64,000 nucleotides of DNA from assembly GCA_907163225.1 (NCBI GenBank), contig OU015322.1, positions 2,023,001 through 2,087,000 on the forward strand, read 5' to 3'. A program made the position numbers and the translations under genes. Shown here piece by piece: positions 1 through 7,534 of this stretch; positions within the stretch are counted from its first letter, which is position 1, and the number at the start of each line of letters is the position of its first letter. This stretch comes from an uncultured Rhodocyclaceae bacterium. GTDB taxonomy: Bacteria; Pseudomonadota; Gammaproteobacteria; Burkholderiales; Rhodocyclaceae. The notes under the pieces were generated by a model. That model did not search any database and was not told where the DNA came from. It was given only the letters and a program-made list of their open reading frames with translations.

Positions 1-681
1 GGCCAGCTCGGCAACCGCGTCCAGCATGCCCTGCGCGCCTTCACCCCGCGCGACCAGAAAGCCGTGCAGGCCGCCGCCGAAACCATGCGCGCCAACCCGA
101 AATTCGATGCTGCTGCGGCAATCACCGAACTTGGCGTCGGCGAAGCGCTGGTGTCCTTCCTCGACGAAAAAGGCCGGCCGACCATCGTCGAACGCGCCTT
201 CATCTTCCCGCCCGCCTCCCGCCTCGGCCCGCTGACGCCGGAAGAACGCAAGGCCATCATCAACGCCTCGCCCATGCTTGCCGCCTACGGCACCACGGTC
301 GACCGTGAATCCGCCTACGAAATCCTGCGCGGCAAGCCCGCCGCCACCCAGGCCGCCCCCGGCGCCATTCCTGCGCCACCGGCCGGCGGCAACCTCAACG
401 ACACCGACTGGGGCAACAGCGCCAACCAGCAACCGCAACCGCGCTACGAACAAGCGCCGCAAGCCCGCCAGCCCGAAGCCGCCCCGCAGGAATCCGGCGG
501 CATCTTCAGCAGCATTGGTGACATGCTTGGCGGCACCACCGGTCCACGCGGCGGCCGCCGCGAAGGCGTGCTCGAAAGCGCCGCCAAGAGCGCCGCGCGC
601 GGCGTCGCCGGCACGGTTGGCCGGGAGATCGGCAAGCAGATTTTGCGTGGGGTGCTGGGGTCGATTATGGGACGGCGCTGA
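1..681 (+). CDS. HerA-like helicase/ATPase (DUF853, YjgR-type), C-terminal part
   Basis: The frame is open from base 1, so this is the 3' end of a gene that begins upstream. The visible part starts [22 protein letters not shown] and runs through [21 protein letters not shown], which is typical of the C-terminal region of DUF853/YjgR proteins, HerA-type P-loop ATPases of unclear function. The ATPase motifs lie outside the window. After about residue 120 the chain becomes a Gln/Pro/Ala-rich linker and ends in a Gly/Arg-rich helix ([15 protein letters not shown]...GSIMGRR), also usual for this family. The ORF ends in TGA. Family assignment is from remembered conservation, so function is inferred only. 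Confidence 0.75.
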   Translation, partial: GQLGNRVQHALRAFTPRDQKAVQAAAETMRANPKFDAAAAITELGVGEALVSFLDEKGRPTIVERAFIFPPASRLGPLTPEERKAIINASPMLAAYGTTVDRESAYEILRGKPAATQAAPGAIPAPPAGGNLNDTDWGNSANQQPQPRYEQAPQARQPEAAPQESGGIFSSIGDMLGGTTGPRGGRREGVLESAAKSAARGVAGTVGREIGKQILRGVLGSIMGRR

Positions 682-710
682 GGCGGCGTCTTCCTATTTC
701 CTGCAATCAA

Positions 711-986
711 TCAAACAGATGCGCCCGCGGCGTTGTCCGTTGAAAGCAATCTTGTGACACAACTAACAAGGGATCCAACTGATTCGAATATGGCACCGTC
801 GAGCTGATCTTCCGGAAACTCAAAACCCAGTTGTTCTTCCAACGCCGTGATAACGGACACGATTGCCATGGAGTCCAGCTGGAGCAGGCTGCCGCGCAGT
901 TTCGTATCTTCCGTGAAATTCAGCGCCTCGCCTTTGAGATGCAATTCGTTATCAAGGATCGTCAGTAATTTTTCAAGAATCGTCAC
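711..986 (-). CDS. stand-alone acyl carrier protein
   Basis: A 91-residue acidic protein with the phosphopantetheine attachment motif LDSMAIVSVITALEE; the serine of DSM at about residue 39 would carry the prosthetic group. Helix pattern and length fit a PP-binding (acyl carrier) domain. The sequence is too divergent from housekeeping AcpP (DSLDTVEL) to be the fatty-acid synthase carrier. Stand-alone carriers of this kind are often found in exosortase/PEP-CTERM genomes, and two PEP-CTERM proteins are encoded in the next 6 kb, so a role in exopolysaccharide or sorting-associated acyl chemistry is possible but inferred. It has no operon partner here. Its start is followed on the minus strand by an AGGAGGCC-like Shine-Dalgarno (plus-strand ggcctcct at 991-998). 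Confidence 0.75.
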   Translation of the reverse strand: MTILEKLLTILDNELHLKGEALNFTEDTKLRGSLLQLDSMAIVSVITALEEQLGFEFPEDQLDGAIFESVGSLVSCVTRLLSTDNAAGASV

Positions 987-1058
987 TCGGCCTCCTCTGG
1001 CAAAACTGACTATGTTTTTTCGGAACCCCTAATTTATCAGCAAATGCGGCGTCTTCAA

Positions 1059-1280
1059 TCAGCAACGGATACGTGTAGCACTTCCGAAATCCCGACTCAG
1101 AACCGCTACGCCGGAAATGCTGATCGGGTCTCCGACCCTGCCCGCTGCTTTGTTGGTCTTGCCGGCGAGACTGGCTTTGTTCTGGTTGATCGATGCAACC
1201 TTGTACGGACTTTCATCGGCGACGGCTGCGCTGAATCCGGAGAGGCTCATGGCGGCGAGCAGGCGTGCCCAACCGGCCAA
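1059..1280 (-). CDS. possible small secreted protein (uncertain)
   Basis: A 73-codon frame with TTG start at 1280 or ATG at 1250. The N-terminus is hydrophobic and ends in a plausible signal-peptidase site (SAAVA-DES); the mature part would be about 50 residues with no cysteine cluster except the final Cys. I recognise no family. Support is weak: no clear Shine-Dalgarno is visible and the gene lies in a 530-bp stretch that otherwise holds only a dispersed repeat copy. It may be a real small exported protein or the remnant of a longer gene. Confidence 0.25.
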   Translation of the reverse strand: MAGWARLLAAMSLSGFSAAVADESPYKVASINQNKASLAGKTNKAAGRVGDPISISGVAVLSRDFGSATRIRC

Positions 1281-1366
1281 TCACAGAATGAACTTAGTAG
1301 CCACATTTGATCTGCCACGGGAATGCACGTCTTTTTTGAACGAGTTTGATTGCCGCACAAACTTTC

Positions 1367-1400
1367 ATTTTCCGAGCTTTTTTCCAGTTGACCGCAGCAT
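1367..1400 (+). repeat. dispersed GTTGACC element, copy 1
   Basis: Plus-orientation copy with the core TTTTTTCCAGTTGACCGCAG at 1378-1397, preceded by the A/T-rich left part. Intergenic, about 120 bp upstream of the gene at 1521. Confidence 0.75.
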
Positions 1401-1520
1401 TTGCACCGCTTGTCGTTGTGTCTGAACTTTGACGACCCCGAAAGCTCTGACCGACCATGACACAAAATCAACACCCATTCTTTGTCATAATGGTGGCCTG
1501 ATTGAATTTTGGGGATGTCG

Positions 1521-1988
1521 ATGCTACGCGCAGTTTTTGTTTTTTTTGGCTTGGTGATTCTGGCTGCAGTGGCCTGGGTGTGGGCAACGTTGACCTGGAG
1601 CTATTCTGAAGGCGAGCGTGCCGGGTATGTTCAAAAGTTGTCGCGCAAGGGCTGGTTGTGCAAGACCTGGGAAGGCGAGATCGCGATGGTGACCATGCCG
1701 GGCGCGATTCCGGATCGTTTCGAGTTTTCGGTACGCGATGAAGCCGTTGCCACGAAAATCAACGCGATGGCTGGGCAGCGGGTCATTCTGATTTATGAAC
1801 AGCATAAATTTGTGCCGACCAACTGCTTTGGCGAAACGGAATATTTCGTCAGCGACGTCCGGGCCGTGGGCGAACAGCCACAATCGCTGGCACCCGCTGT
1901 CGCACCGCCCCTGACCCCACCGGCCCCGGCACAGGCTGTCACGCCAAGCACGGCACCAGGCGCAGCCCCAACTATTCCGGCCAAGTGA
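1521..1988 (+). CDS. membrane-anchored conserved hypothetical protein
   Basis: About 155 residues starting MLRAVFVFFGLVILAAVAWVWATL, a single N-terminal membrane segment. A compact domain follows with two cysteines (GWLCKTWEG and PTNCFGETEY) and an FEFSVRDEAVATKINAMAGQ core, then a Pro/Ala-rich tail. This arrangement is familiar from small betaproteobacterial proteins of unknown function. I chose ATG 1521 because GGGGA at 1511-1515 is correctly spaced; ATG 1515 or TTG 1509 are alternatives. A CATAAT box near 1485 could be its promoter -10. No function can be assigned. Confidence 0.6.
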   Translation: MLRAVFVFFGLVILAAVAWVWATLTWSYSEGERAGYVQKLSRKGWLCKTWEGEIAMVTMPGAIPDRFEFSVRDEAVATKINAMAGQRVILIYEQHKFVPTNCFGETEYFVSDVRAVGEQPQSLAPAVAPPLTPPAPAQAVTPSTAPGAAPTIPAK

Positions 1989-2123
1989 TTGCCAGCTTGA
2001 GGCTTGCTTTGGTCGCTGAAATCACCTTGTGGGTTAACCTATTTCCGGGCTGATCATCGTCGAACATCCTTATCTCGACAGCATGTTACAATCTGCCCGT
2101 CATTTATAAAATATTGGACTCCC

Positions 2124-2696
2124 ATGAAGACACGTCGCTTTTTCGGATCAGCCGCACTGGTCGCGGCGGCAGCCTTGGCGCCGGCCGCCGCTCAGGCTGT
2201 CACCATCAGCTTTGCCTCTTTTGAGGACGAAGTCGTCTTTCTGGTCAACATTCAGCGCGCTGCCGTCGGTCTTGCCGCACTGGGCATGGACACCCGCCTG
2301 GCTGCCGCAGCCGAGGCCCACTCGATCGACATGGCAACCAACGACTGCTTCCAGCACAACAGTTGCAACGGTGGCGACTGGGCAACGCGGGTTTTCAGCT
2401 ACTACCCGTCGGCCGGGATAGGCGAAAACGTTGCTGCCGGCTACACCACGGCTGCCAGCGTGGTTGACGGCTGGATGAACAGCCCCGGCCACAAGGCCAA
2501 CATCCTGAACGCCAGCTACCAGGGCATTGGCGTCGGCTACTACGCGCTGGCCGGCTCCGATTACACCCACTACTGGACGCAGGATTTCGGTACGCTTACC
2601 CCGCTGGCTGCGGTGCCGGAACCGGGAAGCTACGCCATGCTGCTCGCTGGCCTCGGGCTGATTGGCGCAATTGCCCATCGCCGGCTGAACAAGTAA
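2124..2696 (+). CDS. CAP (SCP/PR-1) domain protein with PEP-CTERM sorting signal
   Basis: 190 residues. A signal peptide (MKTRRFFGSAALVAAAALAPAAAQA) is followed by a CAP domain: FLVNIQRAAVGLAAL, then AHSIDMATNDCFQHN, GENVAAGY and SPGHKANILNASYQGIGVG, which carry the usual His/Glu/His cavity residues. The C-terminus has the tripartite PEP-CTERM signal: VPEPGSYAMLLAGLGLIG, a hydrophobic segment, then HRRLNK. The protein is therefore probably exported and processed by an exosortase not encoded in this window. The start at ATG 2124 fits the signal peptide; an upstream frame extension to 2004 lacks one. A strong terminator follows. Confidence 0.9.
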   Translation: MKTRRFFGSAALVAAAALAPAAAQAVTISFASFEDEVVFLVNIQRAAVGLAALGMDTRLAAAAEAHSIDMATNDCFQHNSCNGGDWATRVFSYYPSAGIGENVAAGYTTAASVVDGWMNSPGHKANILNASYQGIGVGYYALAGSDYTHYWTQDFGTLTPLAAVPEPGSYAMLLAGLGLIGAIAHRRLNK

Positions 2697-2735
2697 TCAG
2701 GCGAATTGCCAGGGCGCTTCAGCCCTGATCAAAGA

Positions 2736-2765
2736 AAAGCGGCGCAGACATTTCTGCGCCGCTTT
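2736..2765. terminator. bidirectional intrinsic terminator
   Basis: Perfect 13-bp arms (AAAGCGGCGCAGA / TCTGCGCCGCTTT) with a 4-nt loop between the convergent genes ending at 2696 and 2813. A/T runs on both sides suit termination from either strand. Confidence 0.85.
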
Positions 2766-2766
2766 C

Positions 2767-2798
2767 ATTTTCAGCCATTTTTCCGGTTGACCGCAGGA
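2767..2798 (+). repeat. dispersed GTTGACC element, copy 2
   Basis: Near-consensus copy (TTTTTCCGGTTGACCGCAG core), placed right behind the convergent terminator and 15 bp from the stop of the transporter gene. Confidence 0.85.
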
Positions 2799-2812
2799 AG
2801 CTTCCCGACGAG

Positions 2813-3712
2813 TCACTCGGCAACGCTTTCGGCCGGACGCAGCAGGCCAGCCAGCATTTCCCACTGGTGCACGCTGAGCCCAAGCAGAATCAAGCCGGTT
2901 CCCACCCACAAACGCAGGCCGATGCTTTCGCCATTCAGCCAGTGGCCAAGCAACAGCGCGATGACCGGCGTGATCAGCGTAATCAACGCCACCTTCGAGG
3001 TTTCGAGGTGCTTGATCACGTAGTAATACAGCGCGAAGCCGATCACCGAACCGAAGACGCCAAGATACGCAATGGCTGCGCCGGAGCGGGGTGGAATCAT
3101 GGCCGGCAACTGACCGTCGGTCAGGTACCAGACCAGCCCGAAAAAGGGCAGCGAAACAGTCAGCGTGCCGACGGTGGTCGCCAGTGGCGGGCTGTCGTCG
3201 CCGATGTGCTTGAGCCAGACCAGGCAGCCGGAATAGATGAAGACGGCAACGAGCAACGCAATCAGGCCGGCCAGCGCATTTTCATGGCCCAGACTGTCGC
3301 CGTGGATGAAAATGGTAGCCAGCCCGCCGGCGCCGAGCAGCATGCCGGCCAGCTTCAAGCGCGTCAGTGAGCGCTCGCCCAGGAAGAGCGCGGCGAGGAT
3401 GCCGGCGGCCAGCGGCGACAGGCCGAAGAGGACGGAAATCAGGCCGGAATGGACATAGCGGGCCGCCCAATAAGTGAGCGCCATGGCGATGAACAGGCCC
3501 AGGCCGCCGACCAGATAGGCGCGGCGCGCCCGGTCGTGCAGCGGAAAACGGATGCGCCAGGCGATGACGATCAAGGCAGCGACGACGGCGCCGATCAGCA
3601 TGCGGGCGAAAACGGCGAGGGCAAAACTGGTGCCCTGGGTGCTCCACTGGATGGCCAGTGGCGTGGTGGACCAGATGAGGATGATGCCAAGATAAGCGAC
3701 GGGGATGGACAC
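2813..3712 (-). CDS. DMT-superfamily (EamA) transporter
   Basis: About 299 residues with ten predicted membrane helices in two EamA halves, for example IPVAYLGIILIWSTTPLAIQ at the N-terminus, LISVLFGLSPLAAGILAALFLGE in the first half and VALITLITPVIALLLGHWLNGE in the second. Such proteins export amino acids or other metabolites. The start is taken as GTG 3712 because GGAG precedes it by six bases; the frame extends to 3769 but would overlap the chorismate mutase stop. It follows that gene by 13 bp on the same strand, so the two are probably co-transcribed and the substrate may be linked to aromatic metabolism (inference). Confidence 0.8.
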   Translation of the reverse strand: MSIPVAYLGIILIWSTTPLAIQWSTQGTSFALAVFARMLIGAVVAALIVIAWRIRFPLHDRARRAYLVGGLGLFIAMALTYWAARYVHSGLISVLFGLSPLAAGILAALFLGERSLTRLKLAGMLLGAGGLATIFIHGDSLGHENALAGLIALLVAVFIYSGCLVWLKHIGDDSPPLATTVGTLTVSLPFFGLVWYLTDGQLPAMIPPRSGAAIAYLGVFGSVIGFALYYYVIKHLETSKVALITLITPVIALLLGHWLNGESIGLRLWVGTGLILLGLSVHQWEMLAGLLRPAESVAE

Positions 3713-3725
3713 AGGTTTCTCCAGT

Positions 3726-4043
3726 TCAATTCGGTTGCGGCGAGGGTGGATGCATGGCGGCCTGGGCAAGGCGCTCAGTGTCGATAAAGGCGGCGATCAT
3801 GGCGCGCCAGGTGGCATCGACCACGGCCGGCTCGGCGCCGGTTTCGACCGCCAGCGTATTGACCCTGGCCAGCACTTGCGCGACACGCTGCGGGGCCGGG
3901 ACTTCATCGGCGGTTTTCTTGAAGCCGGCTGCTTGCCGGACGTAGGCACCACGTTCGGCGATCAGGCTGACCAGTTGGCGATCCAGCAGATCGATATGGT
4001 GGCGAACTTCAGTCAGCGAGGCACATTGGGCAATACGGGTCAT
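3726..4043 (-). CDS. chorismate mutase, AroQ class (type II)
   Basis: 105 residues. The start MTRIAQCASLTEVRHHIDLLDRQLVSLIAERGAYVRQAAGFK matches AroQ-fold chorismate mutases or isochorismate-pyruvate lyases: I/LD--LV-L-AER-YV--AA-FK, with Arg and Lys for the active site. The R-VLARVNTLA helix and C-terminal AAFIDTER complete the three-helix fold. The reaction would be chorismate to prephenate; pyruvate-lyase activity cannot be excluded. SD AGGAAGTG lies just upstream of the ATG. A terminator-like hairpin and a 30-codon leader ORF precede the gene, suggesting attenuation. Confidence 0.8.
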   Translation of the reverse strand: MTRIAQCASLTEVRHHIDLLDRQLVSLIAERGAYVRQAAGFKKTADEVPAPQRVAQVLARVNTLAVETGAEPAVVDATWRAMIAAFIDTERLAQAAMHPPSPQPN

Positions 4044-4084
4044 GGCACTTCCTTTCGATGAGGTGAAAAACTGAGGGCAAACAA

Positions 4085-4115
4085 AAAGGCCGCGGGTTTC
4101 GAATCCGCGGCCTTT
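4085..4115 (-). terminator. terminator in the leader of the chorismate mutase operon (possible attenuator)
   Basis: The arms AAAGGCCGCGG and CCGCGGCCTTT form a strong stem; on the minus strand a TTTTTGTTT tract follows. No plus-strand gene ends nearby, and the hairpin lies 40 bp before the minus-strand gene start, where premature termination would act as attenuation. Confidence 0.7.
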
Positions 4116-4142
4116 GCTGAAATCTGGGAGAAATCGACTACT

Positions 4143-4235
4143 TCACCCCGGCCCCGGACGAACGGCAACGCGCCACGCACGCAGAATGCGGCGGCACGGT
4201 GCCTTCAGGGACAGCAGGGAAATTGCAAAGCTCAT
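4143..4235 (-). CDS. possible leader peptide, 30 aa
   Basis: A short minus-strand frame starting MSFAISLLSLKAPCRRI and ending PGPG-stop, placed 27 bp before the terminator hairpin at 4115. It holds only one Trp and one Phe, so classic aromatic attenuation is not obvious; it is rich in Arg and Leu. It could be a leader ORF, a remnant or chance. Confidence 0.3.
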   Translation of the reverse strand: MSFAISLLSLKAPCRRILRAWRVAVRPGPG

Positions 4236-4541
4236 CGGCTCATTTTGACGGCATATTGTGCGCTGCGTCAATAGTGTTCAAAGCAAAGCCACTAGCGTGG
4301 ACTGTCCCATTTTGGATCAACCGTGCTGAGCCAATATGAGACGTTGAAAATCAATTCACCCCATCCTGTTGTTCGCTTCGGTGCACAGAATCACGCCCGT
4401 GCTGGCTTGCGCTGCCAAGCCCATCAACAGCCAACGGCTGGCATGCTATTGGCTTCAAATTCAGATGCAAACAGCCATCGCAACAACAAGTACGAGGTCG
4501 ATACGGCAGTTCTTCACCCCCAATATTCCAAGGAAACCTGC
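4236..4541. other. intergenic region between divergent transcripts
   Basis: About 300 bp with no convincing gene. A minus-strand TTGACG box near 4264-4269 with TCAAAAT 17 bp on could be the promoter of the leader/chorismate mutase transcript. An open plus frame from 4323 runs into the oxidoreductase but lacks family similarity before 4542. Confidence 0.4.
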
Positions 4542-5558
4542 ATGAAACGCTACGAAGTCTTTCCCGGCCGCGCCGGTTCCCCGCTGCAAATGGCCGAATT
4601 CGAACCGGCACCGCTCGGCGACCGCCAGGTTTCGGTCGCCATCAAGGCCGTTTCACTGAATTACCGCGATATTCTGGTCGGCCAGAACACCTATTTCTCT
4701 CCCATTTCCGACGGTTTGGTGCCGTGTTCCGATGGCGCCGGCGAAGTCGTTGCCGTGGGCAAGGATGTGCGTGGCCTGAAGGTCGGCGACCGCGTCGCCA
4801 CGCTGTTTTTCCCCAACTGGCAAGGCGGCCGGGCCGATGGTGAGAGCATCGCCGGGGCGCTCGGCGCCGAAGGTGGCGGTGTGCTGACCGAGCGCTTTGT
4901 CGCTGAAGAAAGCGGCCTGATCAAGCTGCCCGATTCGATCAGCTACAGCGAAGGGGCGACGCTTTCGTGCGCGGCGCTGACGGCGTGGAATTCACTGTTT
5001 GAAGCTGGCGATCTGAAGCCGGGCCAGACTGTGCTGTTGCTCGGCACCGGCGGCGTTTCGATCTATGCCCTGCAATTCGCCAAGGCGGCTGGCGCGACCG
5101 TGATCATCACTTCCAGCGACGGCGGCAAACTGGCGCACGCCAAGCAACTCGGCGCCGACCACGGCATCAATTACCGCACGCACCCGGAATGGCAGAACGA
5201 AGTCCGTCGCGTCACCAATGGGCGCGGCGTTGATGTGGTCATCGAAGTCGGCGGCCCGGGCACGCTGGAGCGTTCATTGGCCAGCGTGTGCACCGGCGGC
5301 CGGATCGCCTACATCGGCGTGCTGACCGGCCTGGCCGGGCAAGCCAACCCGGTGGCGCTGATCCCGACGATGGCCAGCATCAACGGCATTTTCGTCGGCA
5401 GCCGCGCCATGTTTGCCAACATGCTGAAGGCTATCGAGACGCATGGCATTCACCCGGTCATCGACCGCGAATTTCCGTTCGACCAAGCCCCGGCCGCGCT
5501 GGAACACATGCGAAGCGGCGGACATTTCGGCAAGATCGTCATCAAAGTTGGCGCCTGA
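4542..5558 (+). CDS. zinc-independent MDR-family NAD(P)-dependent alcohol dehydrogenase / quinone oxidoreductase
   Basis: 338 residues. The N-terminal GroES-like domain contains VSLNYRDILVGQN, LVPCSDGAGEVVAVG and VGDRVATLFFPNW; the Rossmann domain carries LLLGTGGVSIYALQFAKAAGATVIIT and GRGVDVVIEVGG. Length and motifs fit the MDR alcohol dehydrogenase/quinone reductase group. The usual structural-zinc cysteine cluster is absent. ATG 4542 is chosen because AGGAAAC precedes it and because homology begins at MKRYEVFPG; the frame is open further upstream. Substrate unknown. It has no obvious operon partner, and a repeat element follows 40 bp after the stop. Confidence 0.85.
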   Translation: MKRYEVFPGRAGSPLQMAEFEPAPLGDRQVSVAIKAVSLNYRDILVGQNTYFSPISDGLVPCSDGAGEVVAVGKDVRGLKVGDRVATLFFPNWQGGRADGESIAGALGAEGGGVLTERFVAEESGLIKLPDSISYSEGATLSCAALTAWNSLFEAGDLKPGQTVLLLGTGGVSIYALQFAKAAGATVIITSSDGGKLAHAKQLGADHGINYRTHPEWQNEVRRVTNGRGVDVVIEVGGPGTLERSLASVCTGGRIAYIGVLTGLAGQANPVALIPTMASINGIFVGSRAMFANMLKAIETHGIHPVIDREFPFDQAPAALEHMRSGGHFGKIVIKVGA

Positions 5559-5597
5559 TCCTTCGCTGATGAAAACGCCGGGCAATCCGGCGTTGTC

Positions 5598-5629
5598 AGT
5601 TTTTGCCGTTTTTTCCGGTTGACCCTGGG
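5598..5629 (+). repeat. dispersed GTTGACC element, copy 3 (variant tail)
   Basis: TTTTTTCCGGTTGACC core, then CTGGGGCCAGC instead of the usual GCAG tail. The 19 bp GGTTGACCCTGGGGCCAGC recur exactly in copy 5. Confidence 0.8.
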
Positions 5630-5750
5630 GCCAGCCGTAGTTTCTAGGGTCGTGGAAACAAGCACATGAGTCACCCGGCGGCATAAATCTGGAGAATATT
5701 CCGGCGCTAGCGCATAATAAGCATTTGCTTATTCAATATTGGAGCCGGCC

Positions 5751-6317
5751 ATGAAAACATCTCTCCCGATCGCCCTGTTGTTCGCTGCATTTCCCGCTCT
5801 GGCTCAGGATGTCGGCGCCCTGACTGCCGACACCAAGAAGACAGTATTGCCGGTAGTGCCCAAAGTGGTTGCCGCAATGCAAGAAGCGGTTGCCGAAAAA
5901 GGCGTCTCCGGAGCCATTCCGGTCTGCAAGGAAAAAGCGCCCGCCCTGATCAAGGACAAGCGGATGGAAACGGGCTGGGACATTCGGCGCGTCAGCCTGA
6001 AGGCGCGCAATGCCGAACGTGGTACGCCGGATGTCTGGGAAGCACGCCAGCTGGCCGATTTCAATTTTCGCGCCGCCAATGGCGAAAAAATCGACACCAT
6101 GGAAAAAAGCGAGATCGTCAACATCGACGGCAAGCAGGTCTTTCGCTACATGAAGGCGCTGCCGGTAGGCGACGTCTGCCTGAAATGTCATGGCCCGGTC
6201 GATACGCTGGATGCCGGCCTGAAAGCCAAGCTGGCCGAAAGCTACCCGCACGATCTGGCGACGGGCTACGCCAAGGGGCAGATTCGTGGTGCACTGACGG
6301 TCAAGAGACCACTGTAA
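5751..6317 (+). CDS. periplasmic DUF3365 (Tll0287-like) c-type haem protein
   Basis: 188 residues: signal peptide (MKTSLPIALLFAAFPALAQ), an all-in-one DUF3365 domain, and a c-type haem site CLKCH near residue 144. The KARNAERGTPDVWEARQL region and MKALPVGDVCLKCHG are typical. Such domains are haem sensors or small electron carriers facing the periplasm, either alone or fused to histidine kinases; here it is free-standing. ATG 5751 follows GGAG at proper spacing. Function beyond haem binding is not determinable. A hairpin terminator follows. Confidence 0.85.
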   Translation: MKTSLPIALLFAAFPALAQDVGALTADTKKTVLPVVPKVVAAMQEAVAEKGVSGAIPVCKEKAPALIKDKRMETGWDIRRVSLKARNAERGTPDVWEARQLADFNFRAANGEKIDTMEKSEIVNIDGKQVFRYMKALPVGDVCLKCHGPVDTLDAGLKAKLAESYPHDLATGYAKGQIRGALTVKRPL

Positions 6318-6345
6318 GCACAACCAAGCAGACACGCATTCAAAA

Positions 6346-6371
6346 AAATGGCCACCCGAAGGTGGCCATTT
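6346..6371. terminator. bidirectional intrinsic terminator
   Basis: AAATGGCCACC and GGTGGCCATTT form a perfect stem with a 4-nt loop between the convergent genes ending at 6317 and 6393, flanked by an A-run and a T-rich tail. Confidence 0.85.
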
Positions 6372-6392
6372 CTTCATTCAGATCACGAAGGA

Positions 6393-7031
6393 TCAGGCAG
6401 CTTTGCGGGCAGCGCTGCGGCGACGGGCGCCGAGGGCAGCCAGACCCAGACCAACCAGAGCCAGGGAAGCCGGTTCCGGAACTTGGGTGGTGACCGGGTC
6501 GGTCCACTGAAGGCCGAAGGCGTCAAGGGTCAAGTCCCAACCCGTGGCACCGTTAATTTCCAGACCCAGCGTACCACCGGCAGCCAGGGCAGCAGCACCA
6601 ACAGCAAAGGAGACATCAGAGTTTGCAGTGTTCGGATCGATGGTGAAGGCAGCCAACGGGCTGTTGTTCAGCGTGAAAGCCAAGGAAGTCGGGTTGCCAT
6701 CCGAGAGGATCACGGAAAACAAGAAAGACAGGTTTGTAGCATTTGCCGGAATGATATTGGACAAAGACGGCAGAGCCCAAGAAACATTGACCTTGGAGTC
6801 TTCGCCGGAGGCATTTGCGATATCCAGAGTACCAAAGCTCACTTGGGCAACGCTAGAAACGGCACCTTGAGAAGCCAGCAACGTAGTGGTCAACGTGCGC
6901 TGGGCGTTGGTATCAGTGCCGTTCAGGTTGATCAACTGATCACCACTGTTAAAGTCGTCGATGACGTACATGCCGGCCTGAGCACCGAGGGAGAGCATGG
7001 CTGCTGCAACTGCAAATACTGTTTTTTTCAT
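6393..7031 (-). CDS. PEP-CTERM sorting-domain protein
   Basis: 212 residues with signal peptide (MKKTVFAVAAAMLSLGAQA), a low-complexity Ser/Thr/Asn-rich mature domain resembling beta-sandwich surface proteins, and a full PEP-CTERM tail: VPEPASLALVGLGLAALG followed by ARRRSAARKAA. Exosortase processing and surface or matrix display are expected. No enzymatic motif is visible. Start chosen at ATG 7031 (SD AGGACT); the frame runs back to 7076. The preceding ~500 bp is A/T-rich and probably holds its regulatory region. Confidence 0.85.
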   Translation of the reverse strand: MKKTVFAVAAAMLSLGAQAGMYVIDDFNSGDQLINLNGTDTNAQRTLTTTLLASQGAVSSVAQVSFGTLDIANASGEDSKVNVSWALPSLSNIIPANATNLSFLFSVILSDGNPTSLAFTLNNSPLAAFTIDPNTANSDVSFAVGAAALAAGGTLGLEINGATGWDLTLDAFGLQWTDPVTTQVPEPASLALVGLGLAALGARRRSAARKAA

Positions 7032-7534
7032 GGTAGTCCTTTTGGAAACATTGTGTATGGATAGTGATATTTTCATTGTTCATGAAAACTCGATGTTTGT
7101 AGCGAGCAAATGCCATGCCAATAAATTATTTTTCTTACGAAACAGTTAGTTGAAAAAATAGCAAATATGGAACACCCGATGTCGTGTAAATAATTCCGAC
7201 AGTCGAGTTGCATGAGGTTGACACAAACACCGGTCTTTTATTGAAATACTTTTATATACAAAGATCTAAGTTTTTTTACAAACATGGCGTATAGGCCCAT
7301 AGAGCCCTTGCCCAATATGAATATTGGTACATCAATCGATACTTAATTTGCCAAAAAATATCTACGCAATGAAAGTGGCACTTCAGACAGGTTATTTTGA
7401 GAAAAACGCTTTCGATATCAATAAAATCAGCATCACCTGTTGGTTTATCCTTCGTGGTGATATGTCTTTCCCAAAATGAATTTGCCTTGTCGAAACGGGA
7501 TTGGTTCGAAGGCACAACTAAACGATCCGCGAAA
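7032..7534. other. A/T-rich intergenic region
   Basis: About 500 bp, markedly more A/T-rich than its neighbours. It separates the divergent PEP-CTERM and transporter genes and probably contains both promoters. I see no RNA gene, repeat or convincing ORF; a frame from 7397 leads into the transporter, but its extra N-terminus lacks EamA features. Confidence 0.5.

Noticed and set aside
1378-1397. The TTGACC core as a sigma-70 -35 box
   Set aside because: No consistent -10 hexamer follows 16-18 bp downstream, and many copies lie at gene ends or inside genes.
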